64,000 nt of DNA from Sphingobacterium litopenaei. Its GTDB lineage: Bacteria > Bacteroidota > Bacteroidia > Sphingobacteriales > Sphingobacteriaceae. The notes beneath the pieces were generated by a model. The model was not told where the DNA came from, did not search any database, and worked only from the letters and a program-made list of their open reading frames with translations. Both the position numbers and the translations under genes were made by a program. This document shows positions 8,144 to 18,136 of the stretch, piece after piece (within the stretch, counting starts at the first letter, position 1; every line of letters starts with the position of its first letter). Where the stretch lies: NCBI RefSeq assembly GCF_014692495.1, contig NZ_JACOIJ010000002.1, forward strand, positions 62,001 to 126,000, written 5' to 3'.

Positions 8144-9544
8144 ATGGTAAAATATAGAAATTTGAGTGTGGATTTTTTGCGTGGTCTAGCCATCTTTGGG
8201 ATGGTGTTGGCTGCGGTGATTCCGTGGACTGCCGAATTCCCCGGCTGGATGTATCACGCTCAGGTGGGACCTCCAGATTTTACGTTCAATCCTAATAACC
8301 CTGGGATTACTTGGGTAGATTTGGTATTTCCTTTCTTTCTATTTGCCATGGGTGCTGCTTTCCCTTTTGCACTCAAAACTAAGTTAGCGAATAAGGAATA
8401 CTTAACCATTGTACAAGGACTTTTGCGCAGGGGAGCGTTATTGGTTTTCTTTGCTATTGCATTAGCCTATTTGACACCTGCAAACCTTACTGCTGCACCT
8501 TGGGTAAATTATCTAACTTCCTTAGCTACTTTCTTTTCTTTCTTCTTGGTGTTTATGCGATTTGAGGGAACAGCATTTAAGAAATATGGTTTACAGCTAT
8601 TAGGTTTTATAATAATTGCTGCATTAACTTATTACCATAGCGAAATCCTAGGAAATACATTTAGCAAAAGTAAAAACAATATAATCATATTGGTGCTGTC
8701 AAATATGGCTGTATTTGGATCAGCATGTTGGTTGTTTACGGCTTCTAACTTTTACCTGCGTATAGCTATTATGGTTGCCTTTATGGGCATCTGGTTTACA
8801 CATTCTCTTGAAGGAAGCTGGACTGCTACAATTTGGTATTTTCATCCAGATATCAAATGGTTCTATAATTTTTCTTTCCTGAAATATTTATGCATTGTAT
8901 TGCCAGGCTCTATTTTAGGAGATTTGGTATTAAAATACAAGGAAGTTACAAACAAATTGTATAAGCCAAAAGAAGTGAAATCCGCGGGCGTTGTAGCTTT
9001 GGCGAGTTTTGCTTTCGTGGTATTTCATGTGGTTACCTTATATACACGTGAATTGTCAATTAATCTTGCTGGTCACTTTTTGTTCATTGCTTTATATCTA
9101 TGGTACTTCCGCAATAAAAATGAAGGACAGATCTGGTTTTACAAAGTGTTATTAGGATGGGGATTAGCTTTTGCGACAGTTGCCTTATTTTTTGAACCAT
9201 TAGATGGAGGAATCAAAAAAGATCCTTCGTCATTTTCATATTGGTTTTTAACTAGCGGCCTTGCCTTCATCTTTTATGTTACTTGCGATTATTTGACTAA
9301 GGTACATTCTTCTAATAGGGTGATAAGTGCTTTGGTTAAATGTGGGCAAAATCCCATGATTGCGTATTGTGTGACCTCATTTTGTATTACCCCTGTATTG
9401 GGCTTGATTCAAGTACTGCCCATTCTGGACAATTTAGCCGCAGAGAGTCCTTTTCTAGGCTTGATTCGCACGGTATTATTTATGTTTTTAATGATATGGA
9501 TTACCAATATAGCTACGGATAAAAAGTGGTTTTGGAGATCTTAA
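8144..9544 (+). CDS. DUF5009 / NagX-like membrane acyltransferase
   Basis: This is a 466-residue multi-pass inner-membrane protein. The N-terminus (R-x-L-S-V-D-F-L-R-G-L-x-I-F-G-M) and the WVDLVFPFFLFAMGAAFPF block at residues ~58-76 match the DUF5009 family, related to NagX and to heparan-alpha-glucosaminide N-acetyltransferase. About eleven hydrophobic helices fill the rest. By homology it could transfer an acetyl group across the membrane to an amino sugar in the periplasm. Two putative esterases lie directly downstream, so acetyl groups seem to be handled in both directions in this operon. Confidence 0.78.
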   Translation: MVKYRNLSVDFLRGLAIFGMVLAAVIPWTAEFPGWMYHAQVGPPDFTFNPNNPGITWVDLVFPFFLFAMGAAFPFALKTKLANKEYLTIVQGLLRRGALLVFFAIALAYLTPANLTAAPWVNYLTSLATFFSFFLVFMRFEGTAFKKYGLQLLGFIIIAALTYYHSEILGNTFSKSKNNIIILVLSNMAVFGSACWLFTASNFYLRIAIMVAFMGIWFTHSLEGSWTATIWYFHPDIKWFYNFSFLKYLCIVLPGSILGDLVLKYKEVTNKLYKPKEVKSAGVVALASFAFVVFHVVTLYTRELSINLAGHFLFIALYLWYFRNKNEGQIWFYKVLLGWGLAFATVALFFEPLDGGIKKDPSSFSYWFLTSGLAFIFYVTCDYLTKVHSSNRVISALVKCGQNPMIAYCVTSFCITPVLGLIQVLPILDNLAAESPFLGLIRTVLFMFLMIWITNIATDKKWFWRS

Positions 9545-9561
9545 TATTAACTGTTTTTGAA

Positions 9562-10245
9562 ATGAAAAAAAACTTGTTTGCTGTCATATGTGGTCTTTTC
9601 GCACTAGCGCAAGTGAACGCACAGGAGGCAACTAAAGTAGATAGTAATTACATCTTTTCTGGATTCACGGAGAAGCTAGAGATGTTTAATAAACTCCCTG
9701 TTCGTAAAGGCGCAATTGTTTTTGTGGGGAATAGTTTGACAGATGCAGGCCGTTGGAATGATATCGCTCCTGAATTACCAATCTTGAATAGAGGAATTAG
9801 TGGGGATATTTCATTTGGCGTAGTCGCTCGTTTGGATGAAATAATCAGACATCAGCCCAAAAAAATATTTTTGATGATCGGTGTAAATGACTTGAAACGG
9901 GGAGTGCCTACTTCTTACATCATCAAGAATTACTATAGAATAGTAGAGAAGGTACAGAAGGAATCTCCAAAAACTAAAATCTACTTAAATAGCATTTTGC
10001 CTATCAATGAAAGCAAACTTATCGAGGCGTTTAAATCAGTGAAAAATACAGATGTCGCTATTTTGAATGCCGCATTGAAAAAGATTGCTGCCGAGAAAAA
10101 GAATATTCAATTTGTAAATCTTCATGAGATAGTAACGGACAAAAAGGGTCAGCTTCGGGAGGAAATTACACCAGACGGAATCCACTTGGAAGTTGCGGCA
10201 TACATTGAAGTAGTAGATTATTTGAAAAAGATAAAGGTATTATAA
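9562..10245 (+). CDS. SGNH/GDSL hydrolase, secreted (first of pair)
   Basis: This 227-residue putative carbohydrate esterase has a Sec signal peptide ending V-N-A-Q. The SGNH blocks are all present: GNSLTD (catalytic Ser) at ~52-57, RGISGD (Gly), GVNDLK (Asn) and DGIH (Asp/His) near the C-terminus. The ATG at 9562 begins the signal peptide and lies 17 bp after the previous stop; an upstream in-frame ATG inside the previous gene would add 12 residues that spoil it. Family members of this size often remove O-acetyl groups from sugars, including sialic acids. Confidence 0.82.
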   Translation: MKKNLFAVICGLFALAQVNAQEATKVDSNYIFSGFTEKLEMFNKLPVRKGAIVFVGNSLTDAGRWNDIAPELPILNRGISGDISFGVVARLDEIIRHQPKKIFLMIGVNDLKRGVPTSYIIKNYYRIVEKVQKESPKTKIYLNSILPINESKLIEAFKSVKNTDVAILNAALKKIAAEKKNIQFVNLHEIVTDKKGQLREEITPDGIHLEVAAYIEVVDYLKKIKVL

Positions 10246-10246
10246 C

Positions 10247-10927
10247 ATGAAATATTGTATTGCATTCATTCTTACGCTATTTGTGGGACAAGTTGCTTTT
10301 TCACAGAATACAAAAGATATGTCTCAAGACAGCACTTACAAAAATTGGTACTATGAGTCACGCGAAAAACTGTATCAAAACATAAAGAAGACTAAGGTCG
10401 ATGTGGTATTTTTTGGTAATAGTATTACCGAGAGAGGACCTTGGCATGAGCTTTTTTCGAACTATAAAATTGCTAATCGTGGTATTGGAGGTGATAATAC
10501 ATTTGGGATGAAGGCGCGTGTAGCAAACGCGGTATCATGCAAGCCAAAGAAAATCTTTTTGATGATGGGAATAAATGATATCGGGCGGGGGCATGCTACA
10601 TCATGGACATTGAAAAACTATGAAGAAATCATCAAAATCATTAAAGAAATAAGCCCCAAAACGAGGATATATATACAAAGTACATTGCCTCTCAACGAGG
10701 CTAAGATCCAATATGATTACCAACGCGGTAGAGAACAAAATATTAGAGCATTGAACGATGGTATTGTTCAATTGGCAAAAAAATATAAGGTGCAATATGT
10801 AAATGTAAAGGAAGTGTTGGCGAATGACTATGAATTGAAGTCAGAGTATACCAATGACGGCATACATGTCAACATTGACGCTTACCTGGCATGGGCAAAA
10901 TATTTGAAAGATAAGAAGTATTTATAA
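10247..10927 (+). CDS. SGNH/GDSL hydrolase, secreted (second of pair)
   Basis: This is a 226-residue paralogue of the preceding gene, starting 1 bp after its stop. It has a signal peptide ending V-A-F-S-Q, catalytic Ser in GNSITE, Gly in RGIGGD, Asn in GINDIG and Asp-His in NDGIH. Compared with its partner it has a W-Y-Y-E-S-R motif after the signal peptide, typical of the platelet-activating-factor acetylhydrolase-like branch. The two enzymes may cleave different acyl positions of the same sugar. Its stop codon shares one base with the start of the next gene (TAATG), implying translational coupling. Confidence 0.82.
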   Translation: MKYCIAFILTLFVGQVAFSQNTKDMSQDSTYKNWYYESREKLYQNIKKTKVDVVFFGNSITERGPWHELFSNYKIANRGIGGDNTFGMKARVANAVSCKPKKIFLMMGINDIGRGHATSWTLKNYEEIIKIIKEISPKTRIYIQSTLPLNEAKIQYDYQRGREQNIRALNDGIVQLAKKYKVQYVNVKEVLANDYELKSEYTNDGIHVNIDAYLAWAKYLKDKKYL

Positions 10928-11859
10928 TGAGGATAACGGGAACTTTTATTGACGAGATAAGTCATGACATACCTCACCAAAACTGGGGTAGAGAAGAGTG
11001 GGATAGAGATTTCGCTCATATGAAAGCGATAGGAATAGATACTGTCATTTTGATCAGAAGTGGGTATAGACGTTTCATTACCTATCCTTCCGCATGGTTG
11101 CAAGATCAATATGGCTGTTATCAACCACCAGTGGATTTGGTAGAAATGTATTTGCAATTGGCCGAGAAACATGGACTGAAATTTTATTTTGGGCTTTATG
11201 ACAGTGGCAAATATTGGGATACTGGTGTGATGCAACATGAAATCGATGCTAATCGATATGTCATCGATGAGGTATGGCAAAAATACGGGCACTATTCAAG
11301 CTTTGCGGGTTGGTACTTAAGTATGGAAATCAGCCGTCAGACTAAAGGAGCGGCAAGTGCATTCCGTATCCTAGGTGAGCAATGTAAAGGCGTAAGTGGC
11401 GGTCTACCTACTTTTATTTCCCCTTGGATCGACGGCAAAAAGGCGGTAATGGCTGCATCCTCGAATTTAACCAAAAATGACGTCGTGTCTTTGGAGCAAC
11501 ATGAAACAGAATGGAATGAGATTTTCCATGAAATCCATACTTCTGTAGACGCAGTAGCTTTCCAAGATGGACACATTGACTACCACGAGTTGGAGGACTT
11601 TTTTACAATCAATAAAAAGTTGGCGGATAAATACAATATGCAATGTTGGACAAATGCAGAGTCATTTGATCGTGATATGCCTATTAAATTTTTGCCTATC
11701 AAATTTGAGAAGTTAAAACTGAAACTGGATGCGGCGCGACGTGCAGGATACGATAAGGCGATTACTTTCGAGTTTTCACATTTTATGAGTCCACAGTCTG
11801 CGTATTTGCAAGCTGGACATTTGTACAATAGATATAAAGAATATATAGAAACGCTATAG
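10927..11859 (+). CDS. DUF4434 family protein (TIM-barrel, glycosidase-like)
   Basis: The 310-residue sequence matches the DUF4434 family: a TGTFIDE start, W-x-R-D-F-x-x-M-K-x-I-G-I-D-T-V-I-L-I-R at ~25-45, and a GWYLSMEIS block at ~128. The alternating strand-helix pattern suggests a (beta/alpha)8 barrel like many glycoside hydrolases. Glu in SMEIS and Glu in N-A-E-S-F-D are candidate acids at strand ends, but no catalytic role is proven. There is no signal peptide, so it should be cytoplasmic, next to the epimerase. It could be the hidden glycosidase or lyase of this locus. Confidence 0.72.
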   Translation: MRITGTFIDEISHDIPHQNWGREEWDRDFAHMKAIGIDTVILIRSGYRRFITYPSAWLQDQYGCYQPPVDLVEMYLQLAEKHGLKFYFGLYDSGKYWDTGVMQHEIDANRYVIDEVWQKYGHYSSFAGWYLSMEISRQTKGAASAFRILGEQCKGVSGGLPTFISPWIDGKKAVMAASSNLTKNDVVSLEQHETEWNEIFHEIHTSVDAVAFQDGHIDYHELEDFFTINKKLADKYNMQCWTNAESFDRDMPIKFLPIKFEKLKLKLDAARRAGYDKAITFEFSHFMSPQSAYLQAGHLYNRYKEYIETL

Positions 11860-11866
11860 ATTGGTG

Positions 11867-13036
11867 ATGGAAGAATTTGTTAAAAAATATAAAAGTGAAT
11901 TATTAGAGAATGTACTTCCATTCTGGGAGAAATATTCAATAGACAAAGAATTTGGGGGATATTTTACATGCCTAGAGCGTGATGGCTCTGTGTTTGATAC
12001 GGACAAATTCATGTGGCTTCAAGGCCGTCAGATTTGGACGATGTCTACCATGTACGACAAAGTGCAAGCCAAAGAAGAATGGAAATCGATAGGGGAACAT
12101 GGTGCACGTTTCATCCTAGATCTTGGACGTGATGCGAATGGCCATTGGTACTTTGCCTTAGATCGTACAGGAAAACCTTTAGTGCAGCCTTACAACATTT
12201 TCTCGGATTGTTTTGCGACAATGGGATTAGCATCCTTGTACAAAATCACCAATAAAGATGAATACGCTCAAGTTGCAGTCGATACTTTCAACCGTATCCT
12301 GGAAAGACAGGGTAATCCAAAAGGAAAATACAACAAAGCTTATCCAGGTACTAGAAATCTCAAAGGCTTTTCTCTGCCTATGATTTTGAGCAATCTTTCT
12401 TTAGAGCTAGAACATATCGTGGGGACACAAACTGTAGAAAAGCTAATTGATGAAATCATCCACGAAGTGATGGAGGTGTTTTATCAACCAGAAAGCGGTT
12501 TGATTATGGAGAGTGTGCATTTGGATGGCTCTTTTTCGGATACCTTCGAAGGACGTTTGGTAAATCCAGGGCACATCATCGAAGCGATGTGGTTTATGAT
12601 GGACTTAGCGAATCGCCGTGGAGATGCCAAATTGATGGATAAATGTATTCAAATCGCAATTCGAGCACTAGAATACGGTTGGGATCAGGAATTCGGAGGC
12701 ATTCTATACTTCAAAGATATTTTAAACCGTCCACCACAACAGTTGGAGTGGGATCAGAAATTATGGTGGGTACATCTAGAAGCTTTGGTATGTATGGCTA
12801 AAGGCTATGCGTACACGGGTAATGAACAATGTAAAGCTTGGTTTGAGAAACTGGATGCATATACTTTTTCTAAATTCTCGGATCCTGTATATGGGGAGTG
12901 GTACGGGTATTTAAATAGACAAGGTCAGCCTTTATTAACTCTTAAAGGAGGAAAATGGAAAGGATGTTTCCATGTTCCTAGAGCATTGTATAAAATTTAT
13001 GAAGCACTGGAATCTAAGGTTCCGGCTATTATATAG
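11867..13036 (+). CDS. N-acylglucosamine 2-epimerase (AGE/RnBP) family enzyme
   Basis: This 389-residue cytoplasmic (alpha/alpha)6-barrel enzyme belongs to the AGE superfamily. Conserved blocks are MWLQGRQIWT at ~48, GRLVNPGHIIEAMW at ~228 and WKGCFHVPRAL near the C-terminus, which contain the active-site Arg and His residues. Characterised members interconvert GlcNAc and ManNAc; others epimerise cellobiose or mannose-type sugars. The CFHVPR ending favours the N-acylglucosamine branch, but this is a judgement by eye. I chose the ATG at 11867; TTG and GTG codons lie just before it. It is the last gene of the packed operon before SusC. Confidence 0.78.
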   Translation: MEEFVKKYKSELLENVLPFWEKYSIDKEFGGYFTCLERDGSVFDTDKFMWLQGRQIWTMSTMYDKVQAKEEWKSIGEHGARFILDLGRDANGHWYFALDRTGKPLVQPYNIFSDCFATMGLASLYKITNKDEYAQVAVDTFNRILERQGNPKGKYNKAYPGTRNLKGFSLPMILSNLSLELEHIVGTQTVEKLIDEIIHEVMEVFYQPESGLIMESVHLDGSFSDTFEGRLVNPGHIIEAMWFMMDLANRRGDAKLMDKCIQIAIRALEYGWDQEFGGILYFKDILNRPPQQLEWDQKLWWVHLEALVCMAKGYAYTGNEQCKAWFEKLDAYTFSKFSDPVYGEWYGYLNRQGQPLLTLKGGKWKGCFHVPRALYKIYEALESKVPAII

Positions 13037-13064
13037 TATTGAATATCACTATTAAGACAATTTT

Positions 13065-13100
13065 TCTGAATGAATAATGTCTGCTTTATTCATTCAGAAT
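13065..13100. repeat. 14-bp perfect inverted repeat upstream of susC
   Basis: The arm TTCTGAATGAATAA (13065-13078) pairs exactly with 13087-13100 around an 8-nt loop. It lies 28 bp after the epimerase stop and 61 bp before the SusC start. Only three T residues follow the stem, so as a terminator it would be weak. It may separate or tune expression between the enzyme genes and the SusCD genes, or be an operator. Confidence 0.5.
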
Positions 13101-13161
13101 TTCCAACTAAACTATGATAACAATTTATCAAAACCAAATTATCTAAATTAATGTATCTCAA

Positions 13162-16100
13162 ATGAAAAACAGTGTCTTATTAATCCTAGCACTATTTACA
13201 GGGATTACTGTATTTGCGCAAGATATCATGTTGAAAGGTGTTGTAAAACACAAAGGAAATAAGGTATCAGGCGTGAGTGTTCTTGTAGAAGGTTCCTCGA
13301 GAGGAACAAGTACCAATGAGAAGGGGGAGTTCTCAATTAGCGTATCAAAAAATGAAACTTTGGTGTTTAATTTAATTGGTTACAACAAAAAGTCAGTTTT
13401 GTTAACAGGTCAATCGTTTCTTGAAGTCGAGTTAGAAGAAGTGTCTATCGATTTAGAAGAAACAGTAGTCGTAGGTTACAGTAGACAAAAGAAAGCCACC
13501 TTAACAGGGGCTGTTTCTGCTATTTCCGGTACCGAGCTAAAAGAAAGAAATGTAGCATCTCTTTCGAATGCTTTACAAGGGAAAATGCCCGGTGTGACCA
13601 TTCAGCAAACTTCGGGACAACCAGGTGCTGACGGCGGTTCAATCCGTATACGTGGTATTGGCTCTATTAACTCATCTAGTTCACCATTGGTGTTGGTCGA
13701 TGGTATTGAAATGGACATCAATCAAGTAGATATGAATGCGGTGGAATCAATTTCCGTATTGAAAGATGCTGCTTCTGCTTCTATCTACGGTTCAAGAGCA
13801 TCAAATGGTGTAATCTTGATAACCACTAAAAAAGGTGCTGCTGGCAAAATCACAACTTCGTACAGCGGTTATGCGATGATGCAAAGACCTACAAGTATGC
13901 CTGATGTAGTATCAGCTTACGAATATTTGCAAGCTGAATTAGACGCTTGGGACAATGCGGGTATCTCGGTATCACCAAGTCAACGTGAACAGCAAATACA
14001 ATTGATCGAAGATCAAAAGAAATATAAACCAGATAACTGGAATCGCTACGATACAGACTGGAAAGCGGAAACAGTAGAAGATTTCTCGTTGATGCACAAC
14101 CATAACCTTTCCATCGCAGGAGGTAGCGACAAGTTGACTTTCTTCGGTTCAGGTTCCTACTTGAAACAAGATGGTCTAATTCCTAATAATAATTTTGACC
14201 GTCTAAATGTGCAATTAAACGCGGATGCTAAAGTATTGCCTTGGATGACTTTGGGATTAAATACTATTGTTCGTGAATCTAAAACTTTAGAGCCAGGTGC
14301 TAGTACGCCAAAAAGCATTATCAACAAATCATTATACATGTTGCCTACATTATCTGCAGCCAGAGAGTTAGATGGATATTGGGGATACGGTAAAAATGGT
14401 GACAATCCTACTGCTTTAGCGTATGCGAGTGGTACAAAAAATGCGCGTACGAATGAAAGAGTGTTGAACGGATCAGTAACTATTAATCCAGTTGAAGGAT
14501 TGGAATTAATAGGTCAATATTCTAACCGTAGAGTGGAAGGTAGAAATACAAACTTAATCTTACCTTACAAAACATCTCTTCGTGGTAATTTATTAGGTAT
14601 TTATCCAGCACAAGATAACTTAACAGAAAGCTGGAGCCAAACTATCCGAAACTATTACCGTACACAAGCTTCTTACGAGAAATCAGTAGGTAATCACTTC
14701 GCAAAATTCTTGGTGGGTTTCCAAGCTGAAGATCACAATTCTACTTCATTCTTCGGAAGCAAACAAGGTTTTGATTTAGAAAGATATTATTTGGATAATG
14801 GGGATGGTGCAACAGCTACTTCAGGTGGTGGTGCCAGCAGCTGGGCGATGCAGTCAGGTTATGCTCGTGTGAATTATACTTTTGATGATAAATATTTGGT
14901 AGAAGCATCAGGTCGTTACGATGGTTCATCACGTTTTACTCCTGAAAACAGATGGGGTTTCTTCCCCTCAATTTCTGCAGGTTGGGTAATTTCGAAAGAA
15001 TCGTTTATGGAAAAAACTTCAGGTGTGATTAATTTCTTGAAATTAAGAGCTTCATACGGTTTATTGGGTAACCAAGAGATTGGTAACTATCCTTACACGG
15101 CTACTATCAATACAGGTTATGGTTATTATTTAGGTGATGGCAAAGAGTTAGTACCAGGTGTTGCACAAACAACATTGTCTAATAGCAATATCAGCTGGGA
15201 AAAATCAGAACAATACAACGTTGGTTTAGATTTAAATGTGTTGAGCAACAAATTGTCGTTGACAGCAGATTACTATGTTAAGAATATCTATGATATGTTG
15301 TTGACTTTTGCGCTTCCATACTATGCAGGTATGCAACCAGCGTACACTAATGCAGGTGATATGGAGAACAAAGGTTGGGAAATAGCTTTGGCGTACAAAA
15401 ACCAAATCAACGATTTCAAATACAATGTAACTGTTTCAGTAAGCGATAACCGTAATAAAATCACTAACCTTAATGGTTTAAATTCTCAAGATAAATCCAT
15501 GATGGAAGGTTATCCAAATAATGGTATTTGGGGGTATTTGTCAGACGGTTATTACCAAGATTGGGATGATGTAAATAGCTCTCCAAAATTGAGTAACGCA
15601 GCACGTCCTGGTTATATTAAATACAAGAAAATCTTTGAAGGTGAAGGCATAGACCCTAAATTAATTGATTCTAGAGATCAAGTTTATTTAGGTGATCCAT
15701 TTCCGCACTACGAATACGGTGTTAATATCAATTTAGCCTACAAAAACTTCGATTTAACAACATTCATCCAAGGTGTGGGCGAGCGTTCTACTTTCATGAG
15801 TGGTGTAGGTTTGAAGCCTTTTGCTAATGGTTCCAATTTATTCAGACACCAATTGGATTATTGGACACCAGAAAATCCAAATGCAGCTTATCCGATTTTG
15901 GTTCCTGAAGCAAACTCAGCAGACAACTTCGTAAGATCGGACAAATGGGTGAAAGATGGTTCATATATGCGATTGAAAAATGTGGTTTTAGGATACAACT
16001 TCCCGAACTCTATCTTGAAAAAAGCAAACTTCAGTAACCTTCGCGTATATGTAAGTGGTCAAAACTTATTTACGAAGAGCAATTTCTATAAAGGATATGA

Positions 16101-16188
16101 TCCTGAGGTTTCTTACTCAGGTAGCGTAGGTGGAGAATTTTATCCTGTTATGCAGACCTATACATTAGGCGTGGACTTCAAGTTTTAA
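13162..16188 (+). CDS. SusC/RagA-type TonB-dependent outer membrane transporter
   Basis: This 1008-residue protein imports oligomeric nutrients through the outer membrane using TonB energy. Order of parts: signal peptide (1-20), carboxypeptidase-D regulatory-like domain (~22-95), a TonB-box-like stretch with E-E-T-V-V-V-G-Y (~100), the plug domain with G-S-I-R-I-R-G-I-G-S and VLVDGIEM (~115-225), then the 22-strand barrel ending in the aromatic terminus D-F-K-F. The NALQGKMPGV and SIYGSRASNGVILITTKKG motifs are characteristic. It is paired with the SusD gene that follows. Its specificity cannot be read from the sequence. Confidence 0.95.
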   Translation: MKNSVLLILALFTGITVFAQDIMLKGVVKHKGNKVSGVSVLVEGSSRGTSTNEKGEFSISVSKNETLVFNLIGYNKKSVLLTGQSFLEVELEEVSIDLEETVVVGYSRQKKATLTGAVSAISGTELKERNVASLSNALQGKMPGVTIQQTSGQPGADGGSIRIRGIGSINSSSSPLVLVDGIEMDINQVDMNAVESISVLKDAASASIYGSRASNGVILITTKKGAAGKITTSYSGYAMMQRPTSMPDVVSAYEYLQAELDAWDNAGISVSPSQREQQIQLIEDQKKYKPDNWNRYDTDWKAETVEDFSLMHNHNLSIAGGSDKLTFFGSGSYLKQDGLIPNNNFDRLNVQLNADAKVLPWMTLGLNTIVRESKTLEPGASTPKSIINKSLYMLPTLSAARELDGYWGYGKNGDNPTALAYASGTKNARTNERVLNGSVTINPVEGLELIGQYSNRRVEGRNTNLILPYKTSLRGNLLGIYPAQDNLTESWSQTIRNYYRTQASYEKSVGNHFAKFLVGFQAEDHNSTSFFGSKQGFDLERYYLDNGDGATATSGGGASSWAMQSGYARVNYTFDDKYLVEASGRYDGSSRFTPENRWGFFPSISAGWVISKESFMEKTSGVINFLKLRASYGLLGNQEIGNYPYTATINTGYGYYLGDGKELVPGVAQTTLSNSNISWEKSEQYNVGLDLNVLSNKLSLTADYYVKNIYDMLLTFALPYYAGMQPAYTNAGDMENKGWEIALAYKNQINDFKYNVTVSVSDNRNKITNLNGLNSQDKSMMEGYPNNGIWGYLSDGYYQDWDDVNSSPKLSNAARPGYIKYKKIFEGEGIDPKLIDSRDQVYLGDPFPHYEYGVNINLAYKNFDLTTFIQGVGERSTFMSGVGLKPFANGSNLFRHQLDYWTPENPNAAYPILVPEANSADNFVRSDKWVKDGSYMRLKNVVLGYNFPNSILKKANFSNLRVYVSGQNLFTKSNFYKGYDPEVSYSGSVGGEFYPVMQTYTLGVDFKF

Positions 16189-16230
16189 ACCTAAAAAACA
16201 GACTGGATTTTGATTTTAAAACCGTGTATT

Positions 16231-18120
16231 ATGAAACTAATAAGAAACAAAACGTTCAAAAAATATATTTTCGCTATCTGTAGTATGGGTGTCTTGGGTG
16301 CAACTACTATAGGATGTAGCAACTACTTGGATAAGGAACCTTTAAGTGATTACTTATCCTCCAATTTTTACAACAATGAAGGTGCTATTAAGCAGGGTGC
16401 AAACGGATGTTACCAACGTCTGAAAATGAATCATACCAGCAGTAGCAGTAGTAATATTCCATTGTCAATTCTTTGGGATATGTATACGCCTTTCGGAATT
16501 GAGCGTGCCGATAATGCTTCTATAGGCGCTGGGACTTTAGATTTACGTTCTAATTTCACTATTGAATTTATATGGTCTACCTTATACACTTCTGTAGCGC
16601 GTTGTAATACGGTATTATCAGGAGCTGAGCCTTATATCAATCAGTTGAATGACAATTCAAAGGTATTGTTGGCAGAGGTAAAAGTATTGAGAGCACATTA
16701 CAATATGCAGTTGGTAAGTTTGTTTGGCGATGTACCTTACTTCACAAAACCTGTGACGGATGAAGAATTGCGTAACGCAACACGTCAACCTTGGCAAGAA
16801 GTGGTAGATGCTATTATCCAAGATTTGGATGAGGCTGCTGCTGTATTGCCTTGGAAGAGCAATGAGTGGGGACGTGTAGACAAAGCAGTAGCTTTAGGCT
16901 TAAAATCGCGTATTGCCTTATATGCAGGATCATGGAATAAATTTGGACATGGCTTAGACGCGAAGAAAGATGCAGCAAAAGCTACAGAATACTTCAGAAT
17001 TTCTGCTGAAGCTGCAAAACGTGTGATTGACGAAGGCGGTAGGACATTAGCTCCAAACTATAATGATTTGTTCACTCGTGTTGGTCAAATGAAGCCTGAG
17101 GTAAAAGGAGAAAACATGTTCTTCATGATGTTTTCTGACTTTGGTGATAAGAGTACACACTATATGTCGTTAGGTGAGCAGGTGCGTATGATTGGTCAAA
17201 GTGGTCGTTTCCCTACGCAACAATTGGTGGATACCTACGAAACAATCAACGGTAAGCGTATTGATGAAGCTAACTCAGGTTACGATCCTAAAAAGCCTTT
17301 TGTAAACCGTGACCCTCGTTTGAAATATACAATCTACACACACCAAGATACTATTATCGGTAATACAGGTAGCAACAAATTAAAATTCTTAATGGAATTG
17401 TATAAACCTGAAACCAAATCTTGGGATGCTGCAGGCAATGAGAAAATGGTTACCAATACAGATTATACTGGTTCGGTAGCTCAATACGGATATGTACAAA
17501 GTGGGGTAGGCTATGCATGGCGTAAGTACAATCATTTTGATGATGAAGGTTCAGCTATCCCAACATATAATATCATTCTGATGCGCTATGCAGAAGTATT
17601 ATTAAACTATGCAGAAGCAAAAATTGAGATGGGTGAAATGGATGCTACAGTGGTAAATGCAATTGACCAAGTACGTGCTCGTGTAGGTATGCCAGGAATT
17701 TTACAGGCTGATCCATCACGTGCAGGTAACGAAGCAAAAATGCGTCAGATTGTACGAAGAGAACGTAAAGTTGAGCTAATTAAAGAATCACTTTATTTCT
17801 TTGATATGCGTAGATGGAGATTAGGTGGCATCCAAAATGCTGAACCTACGTACGGTTATCCATTAGCAACAGGTGTAGTAGCAGGTCAAACATATCCTGA
17901 TGGTTACACACAGGTTACACCGGATATGGTTCCTTCTTACGGAGGTACTGGTTCAGAAAGAGATCTGAATGATGTGGCTAGCTATGCAGCATATGCAGCA
18001 AAACTTCGTGTAAGAGATAGAAGCAGAACATGGGAAGATAAATTCTATTTGTGGCCAATTCCGCAAACGGAAATTAACAAATGCCCTTGGTTGACGCAAA
18101 ACCCTGGTTATGGTAACTAA
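16231..18120 (+). CDS. SusD/RagB family surface glycan-binding lipoprotein
   Basis: This 629-residue protein caps the SusC barrel and binds the substrate at the cell surface. The signal peptide ends in the lipobox T-I-G-C, followed by N-Y-L-D-K-E-P, the usual start of mature SusD proteins. The RagB/SusD helical core is seen in VLRAHYNMQLVSLFGDVPY (~160) and in the C-terminal block with RYAEVLLNYAEA and RRERKVELIKESLYFFDMRRW. The ATG at 16231 begins the signal sequence; an in-frame ATT-type start 21 bp upstream is unlikely. A 42-bp gap separates it from susC. Confidence 0.95.
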   Translation: MKLIRNKTFKKYIFAICSMGVLGATTIGCSNYLDKEPLSDYLSSNFYNNEGAIKQGANGCYQRLKMNHTSSSSSNIPLSILWDMYTPFGIERADNASIGAGTLDLRSNFTIEFIWSTLYTSVARCNTVLSGAEPYINQLNDNSKVLLAEVKVLRAHYNMQLVSLFGDVPYFTKPVTDEELRNATRQPWQEVVDAIIQDLDEAAAVLPWKSNEWGRVDKAVALGLKSRIALYAGSWNKFGHGLDAKKDAAKATEYFRISAEAAKRVIDEGGRTLAPNYNDLFTRVGQMKPEVKGENMFFMMFSDFGDKSTHYMSLGEQVRMIGQSGRFPTQQLVDTYETINGKRIDEANSGYDPKKPFVNRDPRLKYTIYTHQDTIIGNTGSNKLKFLMELYKPETKSWDAAGNEKMVTNTDYTGSVAQYGYVQSGVGYAWRKYNHFDDEGSAIPTYNIILMRYAEVLLNYAEAKIEMGEMDATVVNAIDQVRARVGMPGILQADPSRAGNEAKMRQIVRRERKVELIKESLYFFDMRRWRLGGIQNAEPTYGYPLATGVVAGQTYPDGYTQVTPDMVPSYGGTGSERDLNDVASYAAYAAKLRVRDRSRTWEDKFYLWPIPQTEINKCPWLTQNPGYGN

Positions 18121-18136
18121 TTTTTAAGATTATTTT

